A stretch of 5,433 bases of DNA, from assembly GCA_023457295.1 (NCBI GenBank), contig JAEWLZ010000083.1:1-5433 (forward strand), given 5' to 3'. The translations under genes and the position numbers were made by a program. The notes beneath the pieces were generated by a model that was not told the origin of the DNA, did not search any database, and saw only the letters and a program-made list of their open reading frames with translations. Source of the stretch: Cyanobacteria bacterium OH_PDB_112. GTDB lineage: Bacteria > Cyanobacteriota > Vampirovibrionia > Gastranaerophilales > CAJFVJ01. Positions 1 to 5,433 of the stretch are shown one piece after another; position 1 is the stretch's first letter, and each line of letters starts with the position of its first letter.

Positions 1-1263
1 ATTTATTATTTAATAATGTGTTTCATTTTTGCTTTAGGCGGGCTTATTTTGTCTACTTCCTCAGATTACAAACAAGAATTATTTTGTGAGGAACTTCAAA
101 ATGACGACATTTTTGTTTATGGAGAAGACGGTAATCGCCCCGTAATGTCTATTAATAGAAAGGAGACTCAAGAGGAATATTCAGCGTATTATTCTGATAT
201 TAAAGCAGCCCTCTACTATTCTTCTTTCGTTAGTAACGTTTCGCAAATTTTAAATAATTCATTCGCCGAAAAAGATAATAATAATTCATTTACTTTATTG
301 AAACAAGAAACCTTTTCTATTCGCCGTTTAGAAGAAAACGGCGGTGGTTATTATTTAGATGATGGTTTGTATTATCTCTATTTTACTTATTGGGAAGATA
401 CCGACCCCATAGAAATGCACGGAGTTGGAGACTATATAATGTCAAAAACGGAATCATTAAGACCTAGAGGCAATGGGACATCGTTTATTTATATAACGGA
501 CTTATATGCCGACACTCTTATTGAAAAATATGATTTGGGTCATTTGAGTAAGAAAGAGGCATATAAGGAAATTATCACTAACGACAATTATTGTAATATT
601 GTCCTTCGAAGCGTTATCGATGATAATACAAACTATATTCTTACAATTAACAATATTATTTATACCGATAAGCGCACTTCTCCACGCATACTTGCTAGAT
701 ATGGGAATTTTGCTGTTGTAAATCGGAATGCTTCTCTTAACGACGAAACAGTTAGATTTGAGATAGAACTCAAAAATAGTGCTTACACAATCAAAACTGT
801 TTTTCGAACCGCTAATGCGCTTGGCTATACAGTAGATAAATGTGATATATTTTTCAAACAATATGACAAATCAATGGATGAATATGTGGTTAATAATAGA
901 CTTTCTCAAAATTATTCAACTATATTTATTGACGATATCAGCGAATCAAATATCCTTCTTTTATATTTTGCTTGTATCGTTTTTTTGGCGTTTTATTCAT
1001 CGATATTTTTCTTAAGCGAAAAGACATTGGAAAAAGCAAAAATCATTGCCCTTGCTTTAAATTTTGCTGGACTGTTTGGTTATTCAATTATTGGCTACTT
1101 TCTAAGCGTTTATACTTTTTTTAGTGTACTACCAATTATCTCCATTGTGATATCTACATTTTATGGAGGGATGGAAACAATCAATGTAATCCCGGCTTTT
1201 AAAAAAGTAAGGAGTGGCAAGATTGATGAAAAAAATAATGATTTCTTTTGCATTGAAATTTAA
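1..1263 (+). CDS. Membrane protein of unknown function, large extracytoplasmic domain (5' partial)
   Basis: I do not recognise a family. The frame is open from base 1, and the five codons before the first ATG (base 16) encode Ile-Tyr-Tyr-Leu-Ile, which extends the same hydrophobic stretch. The true start is therefore probably upstream of the window. Numbering from that ATG (415 residues), residues 1-13 complete an N-terminal membrane segment. Residues about 15-308 form a polar, Tyr/Asn/Asp-rich domain that should lie outside the membrane. Three hydrophobic segments follow at about 311-333, 341-362 and 363-382, then a short charged tail. This 1+3 segment layout resembles MacB/FtsX-type ABC permeases, and residues about 157-236 (ITDLYADTLIEKY, later YGNFAVVNR) faintly recall their extracytoplasmic domain. 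However, the usual cytoplasmic loop motif (like GILRALGA) is absent and no ATPase gene is adjacent. The layout does not fit Wzz: there is no proline-rich motif and there are too many C-terminal segments. Its last 38 bases overlap the polymerase gene, so it belongs to the polysaccharide operon; a role in export or modification is only inference. Confidence 0.75.
   Translation: MYYLIMCFIFALGGLILSTSSDYKQELFCEELQNDDIFVYGEDGNRPVMSINRKETQEEYSAYYSDIKAALYYSSFVSNVSQILNNSFAEKDNNNSFTLLKQETFSIRRLEENGGGYYLDDGLYYLYFTYWEDTDPIEMHGVGDYIMSKTESLRPRGNGTSFIYITDLYADTLIEKYDLGHLSKKEAYKEIITNDNYCNIVLRSVIDDNTNYILTINNIIYTDKRTSPRILARYGNFAVVNRNASLNDETVRFEIELKNSAYTIKTVFRTANALGYTVDKCDIFFKQYDKSMDEYVVNNRLSQNYSTIFIDDISESNILLLYFACIVFLAFYSSIFFLSEKTLEKAKIIALALNFAGLFGYSIIGYFLSVYTFFSVLPIISIVISTFYGGMETINVIPAFKKVRSGKIDEKNNDFFCIEI
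1209..1214 (+). promoter_or_regulatory. Ribosome binding site AAGGAG for the polymerase gene
   Basis: AAGGAG lies inside the 3' end of the preceding gene. It decides the start of the polymerase gene. The in-frame GTG at 1214 overlaps the site itself and cannot be used. ATG at 1226 sits 11 bases downstream of it, and the TTG at 1223 sits 8 bases downstream. ATG 1226 is preferred as the stronger codon at an acceptable, slightly long spacing. Confidence 0.7.
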
Positions 1264-2563
1264 AACGCTTTTCTTTCATGAAAAACAGCAATTCATTTTG
1301 TTGCTTAAAAATGTTGAAGGTTTTTTCCTGTCCAAAACTAAATTTAACATTGTACTTGACATAATTGTTTTTACTTCCTTTTCTATAGTTATATTTAGCA
1401 TTCCGACATTCAGCTCATCCAGCGTACTGTATTTAGTTACTTGGATTTTGACTATTGTGCTACTGGTTTCTATGGCTTTATCTCTACTTTTGTTTTATAA
1501 AGTTCAAATTGATTTCATATGTATTTGTATAATTCTTTTTGTCATTTTCGCTTTCCTTTCCAGTGCTTTTATGGGTTTCAAGAATTTTGCGTACACCCCA
1601 CTATTGATGTCGTTTATTTCTTTAAATACATATATGTATGCTAAAAGCAACAAACAAAGCAGGAAGATTTTAATATATTGCGCTGAAATAGGGGTTCTAT
1701 TTTTTGCACTTGTTTTTGCTGTTTACTATAGGGAAAAATTATTTACTTTAGAATTTGAACGGCTCGGTGGGATTTTTGGCGACGAAAATGATGTTTCTCT
1801 TGTCATTTCGTTTGGATTTGCTTTTTCACTTTGGTCAATTCTTTTTTCTAATAGCTATATTATTAAATTGTTCCATTTTATTTTTCTTTTGGTTTTAGCC
1901 CTTTTCGGATTATCGACAGGATCTAAAATATTCATTTTTAATGTCATTTTCGTATTTGTTTCCGCAGTCTTATTAAAAAACGGACTTAAAAAATGGTGGT
2001 TGTCTGCTATTGTTTTAACGTCCATGGTCTGTTTTATTTTTATTATTTTTTCTTTAAATGAGTTTAACTTTTATAAAGATAGACTCGTCGAAATGTTTAA
2101 CGTTTTATCGGGAACAAACGAGACTTATGGAAGCACCGGCAGTCGCCTTGAGATGATTTTTATGGCTCTGAATATGTTCTTGAAAAAGCCCTTGTTTGGA
2201 TATGGTATAAACGGTTATGCAAATTATGGTGAATACAATTATGGTTGGTCGCATAATCAACTTGCAGAATCATTGTGCAATTTCGGTCTAATAGGTACTG
2301 TTCTATGGCACTATGGTTTCGTTAAAAGCATTATTGGATTTTTGAAAAAGCTAAGAACCAATAAAGTCAATTCTTATGATATAGCGTCGTTTATTATTAT
2401 AGTTTTGTTTTTTACAGCAATGATAAGTATTCCTCAGATAACTCAAAAGTTCTATGCTTACATCATTGGAATAGTCATGGCTACCATCACCAATGAAACC
2501 GACATCGTTTCATTAAAATCGCCTATTGCAAAAAACAAAGGTGTCGAAGAGAGAATAACATGA
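1226..2563 (+). CDS. Wzy-like polysaccharide polymerase / O-antigen ligase family membrane protein
   Basis: This is a 445-residue polytopic membrane protein with about ten or more hydrophobic segments. It has a positively charged cytoplasmic-looking N-terminus of about 40 residues. The O-antigen ligase/polymerase (Wzy_C, PF04932-type) pattern is visible. An arginine and FGDEN motif (RLGGIFGDEN, about 179-188) comes first, then LSTGSK at the start of a membrane helix (about 229-234). A long extracytoplasmic loop follows, with GSTGSRLEM (302-310), PLFGYGING (322-330) and WSHNQLAESL (341-350) followed by GLIG. The Arg of the GSR motif and the His of WSHN match residues conserved in this family. 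Members join lipid-linked repeat units into a chain, or transfer glycan to an acceptor, at the outer face of the membrane. Sequence alone does not separate polymerase from ligase; the surrounding sugar-nucleotide and glycosyltransferase genes favour polymerase. The start at ATG 1226 follows AAGGAG at 1209. The gene overlaps the preceding gene by 38 bases and the next by 4 (ATGA). No residue looks missing. Confidence 0.88.
   Translation: MKKIMISFALKFKTLFFHEKQQFILLLKNVEGFFLSKTKFNIVLDIIVFTSFSIVIFSIPTFSSSSVLYLVTWILTIVLLVSMALSLLLFYKVQIDFICICIILFVIFAFLSSAFMGFKNFAYTPLLMSFISLNTYMYAKSNKQSRKILIYCAEIGVLFFALVFAVYYREKLFTLEFERLGGIFGDENDVSLVISFGFAFSLWSILFSNSYIIKLFHFIFLLVLALFGLSTGSKIFIFNVIFVFVSAVLLKNGLKKWWLSAIVLTSMVCFIFIIFSLNEFNFYKDRLVEMFNVLSGTNETYGSTGSRLEMIFMALNMFLKKPLFGYGINGYANYGEYNYGWSHNQLAESLCNFGLIGTVLWHYGFVKSIIGFLKKLRTNKVNSYDIASFIIIVLFFTAMISIPQITQKFYAYIIGIVMATITNETDIVSLKSPIAKNKGVEERIT
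2549..2553 (+). promoter_or_regulatory. Weak ribosome binding site (GAGAG) for the glycosyltransferase gene
   Basis: GAGAG ends 6 bases before the ATG at 2560 and is a poorer match to the anti-Shine-Dalgarno than the sites before the other genes here. Because the start codon shares bases with the polymerase stop (ATGA, 2560-2563), translation probably depends mostly on ribosomes finishing the upstream gene. That is inferred from spacing only. Confidence 0.4.
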
Positions 2564-3654
2564 AAATAGTTGAAGTTATACCTTATCTAGGGATTAGAGC
2601 CGGAGCCGAAGTTTTTGTGACCAGCCTAACTGCTGAATTGATAAAAAACAATGAAAACAAAATCACTCTCATAATCCTATACGATAAAATCGATGATTCC
2701 TTCGCGTATTTAAAAGATTTACCCGGTCTAGAAATTATTCGCTGCCATAAAAAGAAAGGAATAGATTTTAAGGCCGCCAAACTTTTCCAAAAAATAGTAA
2801 ACAAGATTAAACCAGACATTATTCATAGCCACCTCTCTGTTATGCCAACTTATTTTTTGGCTTTCGGTTTCAAGAAAACACAATGGAAACTTGTTCACAC
2901 CGTTCATAGCGTTCCAAGACGCGAATGCGGTCGACTGTCATTCTTTTTAAGAAAAATATACATTAAGAAAGGTATGTTTTTGCATGTCGGAATTTCCGAT
3001 TCTATATCGCGTGATCTCGAATCTATGTTTGGCAAGAACTCAGCGATAACAATATATAATGCACCTTCAAAATTAGTGGTGAAAGATTGTAAAAAAGAAT
3101 TCACGTTCATATTTGTTGCACGTTTTGATAAAGTCAAGAACCACCGACTTTTAATTGAATCCTTTAATGAAGTATGGCAAACTCATAAAGACATAACATT
3201 AGTTTGTGTTGGAAACGGCCCCGAATATAAAGATATTAACTACTTCCTTGATACATTACCTTGTAAAAAAGCCGTTGTACTACCGGGAGCAACAAATGAT
3301 GTTGTGGATTATTATTGCAAATCAGAAATATTTGTCATGTCTTCAATTTTCGAAGGGAATCCAATTTCAGTATTGGAAGCCCTGAGTTGTGGCCTCCCTG
3401 TCATTGCCCCAAAAGTTGGCGGTTTACCCGATATTATTGAAAATGAAAATAATGGCTTGCTGTATGAAAGGTCGAATAAAAAAGAATTGATTGCCGCTAT
3501 GTTAAGATTGATAAGCGATCATAATTTATTGAATCGCATCAAGAAATTCAATTTAGAAAATAGCGGCAAATATTCTATTGAAAAATGTGCAGAAGAGCAC
3601 GTAAAGTTGTTTAAAAAAGTTCAGATTTTAGGAGGGAAAAATACAGATGGTTAA
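2560..3654 (+). CDS. Glycosyltransferase, GT4 family (GT-B fold)
   Basis: This is a 364-residue soluble or membrane-associated retaining glycosyltransferase, expected to add one sugar from a nucleotide donor to the lipid-linked repeat unit at the cytoplasmic face. The N-terminal acceptor half shows a Gly-rich loop (GIRAGAEVF, residues 11-19), then IIHSHLS (88-94) and LVHTVHSVPR (111-120), with His residues where GT4 enzymes usually have them. The C-terminal donor half starts near residue 180 with FIFVARFDKVKNH. It continues with LVCVGNGPE (214-222) and PGATNDVVDYY (242-252). The signature EX7E motif is Glu265 to Glu273 in FEGNPISVLEA, followed by GLPVIAPKVGGLPDII. The length (about 360-380) is typical and complete. 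Donor and acceptor cannot be read from the sequence; a uronate donor is possible given the downstream genes but is not shown. The gene overlaps the polymerase gene by 4 bases and the epimerase gene by 8. Confidence 0.9.
   Translation: MKIVEVIPYLGIRAGAEVFVTSLTAELIKNNENKITLIILYDKIDDSFAYLKDLPGLEIIRCHKKKGIDFKAAKLFQKIVNKIKPDIIHSHLSVMPTYFLAFGFKKTQWKLVHTVHSVPRRECGRLSFFLRKIYIKKGMFLHVGISDSISRDLESMFGKNSAITIYNAPSKLVVKDCKKEFTFIFVARFDKVKNHRLLIESFNEVWQTHKDITLVCVGNGPEYKDINYFLDTLPCKKAVVLPGATNDVVDYYCKSEIFVMSSIFEGNPISVLEALSCGLPVIAPKVGGLPDIIENENNGLLYERSNKKELIAAMLRLISDHNLLNRIKKFNLENSGKYSIEKCAEEHVKLFKKVQILGGKNTDG
3630..3635 (+). promoter_or_regulatory. Ribosome binding site AGGAGG for the epimerase gene
   Basis: A full consensus AGGAGG inside the end of the glycosyltransferase gene lies 11 bases before the ATG at 3647. 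It is the strongest site in the window and supports that start, which gives the Rossmann fold its normal N-terminus (MVNFLVTGAAGFIG). Confidence 0.75.
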
Positions 3655-4660
3655 TTTTCTTGTAACTGGTGCTGCTGGATTCATTGGCTCTGCCTTGATT
3701 AGAGCTTTGTTCGAAAAAGAGGAAGACATCAATATTGTTGGTATTGATAACATAAATGATTATTATAATCCGCAATTAAAGCGCGATAGACTGGATGCCC
3801 TAAAACATTATTCACGCTTTTCCTTTAAAAAAATTGATCTTAGTTGCAAGAACAAAGTTTTACATTTGTTTAAACGGCACAAATTCGATATCGTAATTAA
3901 TTTAGCCGCTCAAGCCGGAGTTCGATATTCTATTAATCACCCAGATGAATATATAAAAAGCAACATCATCGGATTTTTTAATGTGCTAGAAGCATGCCGT
4001 TATTATCCAGTGAATCATTTGATTTATGCTTCTTCTTCATCGGTTTATGGTTTAAATAAAAAGATACCATATTCTACCAACGATAAGACAGATAATCCCG
4101 TTTCTTTGTATGCCGCTACCAAGAAAAGCAATGAATTGTTGGCATATGCCTACTCGAAATTATACGGATTTCCAACAACGGGTTTAAGATTCTTCACAGT
4201 TTATGGTCCTATGGGAAGACCGGATATGGCTTATTTTAAGTTTACCGACAAAATTGCAAAAGGCGAGAAAATACAATTATTTAATAATGGTGACATGTAT
4301 CGCGATTTCACCTATATTGACGATATAGTTAATGGCATCGCAAAAGTTATTAAACGATTGCCTCCCCCCGACGAAAATGGAATAAGGTACAAAATATATA
4401 ACATTGGTAATAATTCTCCTGTAACATTGAGATATTTCGTCGATACTTTAACTGAATGTTTAGCTAAAGCTGACTTACTACAAGGAGAAATCAAAATAGA
4501 ATATTTGCCCATGCAGCCTGGAGATGTCTACCAAACTTATGCCGATGTTGATGATTTGATTAATGACTTCGATTGGAAACCGAGCACTTCCTTAAAAGAT
4601 GGCTTAACTAAATTTGTTGAATGGTATAAAAAATATTATTTTATGAGGAAAAAAATATGA
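3647..4660 (+). CDS. UDP-glucuronate 4-epimerase (NAD-dependent epimerase, extended SDR)
   Basis: This 337-residue cytoplasmic enzyme interconverts UDP-glucuronate and UDP-galacturonate using tightly bound NAD. The Rossmann motif GAAGFIG is at residues 8-14. IDNINDYYNPQLKRDRL (33-49) follows, and it is typical of the UDP-glucuronate 4-epimerase group (CapI/LpsL/GAE type) rather than GalE. Then come NLAAQAGVRYS (85-95), the SSSSVYG segment (129-135) with the catalytic Ser, and the YxxxK pair Tyr155 and Lys159 in SLYAATKKSNE. LRFFTVYGPMGRPDMA (180-195) and RDFTYIDDIV (219-228) are also group hallmarks, as are YNIGNNSPV and MQPGDV near the C-terminus. Met189 stands where many relatives have Trp (GPWGRPDM); this looks like minor variation. 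The length is normal and the gene is complete. It overlaps the glycosyltransferase gene by 8 bases and the dehydrogenase gene by 4. The neighbouring dehydrogenase would make its substrate, which strongly supports the assignment. Other extended SDRs such as UDP-glucose or UDP-GlcNAc(A) 4-epimerases are less likely. Confidence 0.92.
   Translation: MVNFLVTGAAGFIGSALIRALFEKEEDINIVGIDNINDYYNPQLKRDRLDALKHYSRFSFKKIDLSCKNKVLHLFKRHKFDIVINLAAQAGVRYSINHPDEYIKSNIIGFFNVLEACRYYPVNHLIYASSSSVYGLNKKIPYSTNDKTDNPVSLYAATKKSNELLAYAYSKLYGFPTTGLRFFTVYGPMGRPDMAYFKFTDKIAKGEKIQLFNNGDMYRDFTYIDDIVNGIAKVIKRLPPPDENGIRYKIYNIGNNSPVTLRYFVDTLTECLAKADLLQGEIKIEYLPMQPGDVYQTYADVDDLINDFDWKPSTSLKDGLTKFVEWYKKYYFMRKKI
4645..4650 (+). 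promoter_or_regulatory. Ribosome binding site GAGGAA for the dehydrogenase gene
   Basis: GAGGAA lies within the last codons of the epimerase gene. Its GAGG core ends 8 bases before the ATG at 4657, which shares bases with the epimerase TGA stop (ATGA). It supports this start, which places the GTGYVG nucleotide-binding motif at residue 7. Confidence 0.6.
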
Positions 4661-5433
4661 AAATTGCCGTTGCTGGAACTGGATATGTCGGATTGTCGCT
4701 GGCTGTTTTGCTTGCCCAGCACAATAATGTATGTGCGATCGACATATGCAAAGAAAAGGTTGTAATGTTGAATAATCGCATCTCCCCCATAAAAGACAAA
4801 AACATCGAGGAATATCTATCGAATAAGATTTTAAATTTGACTTTTACTATAGACGCAAAAACCGCATATGTGGGCGCCGATATTGTTATAATATCAACCC
4901 CAACTAATTATGATTCTGAAAAAAACTATTTCGATACATCAAGCGTTCAAAACGTCATCGAGACACTCTTGTCTATGAATAAAAACGCCGCTATATTTAT
5001 AAAATCGACTTTGCCAGTTGGATATACACGATACCTCCGCGAAAAATATAATTATGATTTGATTTTTTTCTCTCCTGAATTTTTGCGTGAAGGCAACGCC
5101 TTATATGACAATTTGTTTCCATCAAGAATTGTTGTTGGCGTTCCAGAAAAAAACGACAGATATCTTTCATATGCAAAAACATTTGCCGCTTTACTTCAAG
5201 AAGGAGCAATTAAAGAAGATATTAGCACTTTTTTTGTGGGTTTAAATGAAGCTGAATCAATTAAACTTTTTGCAAATACTTATTTGGCACTAAGGGTCGC
5301 TTATTTCAACGAGTTAGATACCTATGCCTCAATAAAGGGTTTGATAGCGAAAGACATTATTGAAGGCATTTGTTCAGATCCTCGCATCGGCGATTTCTAC
5401 AACAATCCATCCTTTGGTTATGGAGGATACTGC
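4657..5433 (+). CDS. ugd: UDP-glucose 6-dehydrogenase (3' partial, runs off the window)
   Basis: The frame is open from ATG 4657 to the last base, giving 259 residues of a protein expected to be about 390-400 long. The enzyme oxidises UDP-glucose twice with NAD to UDP-glucuronate in the cytoplasm. Visible are the Rossmann motif GTGYVG (7-12), the acid at the end of the second strand (AIDI, Asp29), STPTNYD (80-86) and KSTLPVGYT (116-124, with Thr118). SPEFLREGNALYD (139-151) carries Glu141 and Glu145, and KLFANTYLALR (203-213) carries Lys203 and Asn207. The segment GFGG-type loop reads FGYGGYC, with the catalytic nucleophile Cys259 as the final residue before the window ends. These positions match the Streptococcus pyogenes enzyme (Thr118, Glu141, Glu145, Lys204, Asn208, Cys260) within one residue, so nothing is missing so far. 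The short NAD-domain spacing and TYLALRVAYFNELDTYA favour the bacterial UDP-glucose enzyme over GDP-mannose or UDP-ManNAc dehydrogenases. The gene overlaps the epimerase gene by 4 bases and would feed it UDP-glucuronate. Confidence 0.92.
   Translation, partial: MKIAVAGTGYVGLSLAVLLAQHNNVCAIDICKEKVVMLNNRISPIKDKNIEEYLSNKILNLTFTIDAKTAYVGADIVIISTPTNYDSEKNYFDTSSVQNVIETLLSMNKNAAIFIKSTLPVGYTRYLREKYNYDLIFFSPEFLREGNALYDNLFPSRIVVGVPEKNDRYLSYAKTFAALLQEGAIKEDISTFFVGLNEAESIKLFANTYLALRVAYFNELDTYASIKGLIAKDIIEGICSDPRIGDFYNNPSFGYGGYC

Noticed and set aside
502..861. 119-codon open frame on the minus strand
   Set aside because: It lies wholly inside and antisense to the first membrane-protein gene, has no family-like motif, and the plus-strand reading is continuous and coherent.
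1214..1216. GTG as start of the polymerase gene
   Set aside because: The G is part of the AAGGAG ribosome binding site, so no site would remain upstream at a usable distance. ATG 1226 is better placed.
1..1263. Wzz-type chain-length regulator for the first gene
   Set aside because: Wzz proteins have one membrane segment at each end and a proline-rich motif near the second. Here there are about three C-terminal segments and no such motif.
2583..3137. Two short minus-strand open frames (2583-2819 and 2904-3137)
   Set aside because: Both are shadows of the glycosyltransferase gene, which shows conserved motifs across the same region.
4312..4512. 66-codon open frame on the minus strand
   Set aside because: It is antisense to the epimerase gene over its conserved RDFTYIDD and YNIGNN segments; no independent support.
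4997..5209. 70-codon open frame on the minus strand
   Set aside because: It is antisense to the dehydrogenase gene, whose plus-strand motifs span the same bases without interruption.
1..5433. Mobile element, CRISPR array, tRNA/rRNA, riboswitch, promoter or terminator
   Set aside because: By eye there are no direct repeats, terminal inverted repeats, structured RNA or T-tract hairpins outside coding sequence. There is no non-coding stretch to hold them, and the T-rich runs fall in codons of membrane helices.

Overview
The window is AT-rich, roughly one third G+C by eye. All of it is coding on the + strand, as five genes with no intergenic gap. It reads as an internal piece of a surface-polysaccharide (capsule, exopolysaccharide or O-antigen-like) biosynthesis operon. 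Trp codons are TGG and two genes stop at TGA, so the standard bacterial code is used. Clear AGGAGG-type ribosome binding sites and the low G+C fit an AT-rich Bacillota-type bacterium, but this placement is weak and nothing in the window names a genus.

Layout: (1) bases 1-1263 hold the 3' part of a gene for an unrecognised membrane protein, with one N-terminal membrane segment, a large probably extracytoplasmic domain and about three C-terminal membrane segments. (2) 1226-2563 encodes a multi-spanning Wzy/O-antigen ligase-type polymerase. (3) 2560-3654 encodes a GT4-type glycosyltransferase. (4) 3647-4660 encodes a UDP-glucuronate 4-epimerase. (5) 4657 to the window end holds the 5' part of a UDP-glucose 6-dehydrogenase gene, cut by the window edge right after the codon of the catalytic cysteine.

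The genes overlap successively by 38, 4, 8 and 4 bases, so they are almost certainly co-transcribed and translationally coupled. The promoter and terminator must lie outside the window. Together the last two enzymes turn UDP-glucose into UDP-glucuronate and then UDP-galacturonate. The glycosyltransferase would add a sugar to a lipid-linked repeat unit, and the Wzy-like protein would polymerise or transfer the product on the outer side of the membrane. This predicts an acidic, uronate-containing polysaccharide. No flippase (Wzx), initiating transferase, chain-length regulator, mobile element, RNA gene or CRISPR array is visible. I found no convincing novel system. The least explained element is the first membrane protein, whose layout resembles MacB/FtsX-type permeases without a diagnostic motif.
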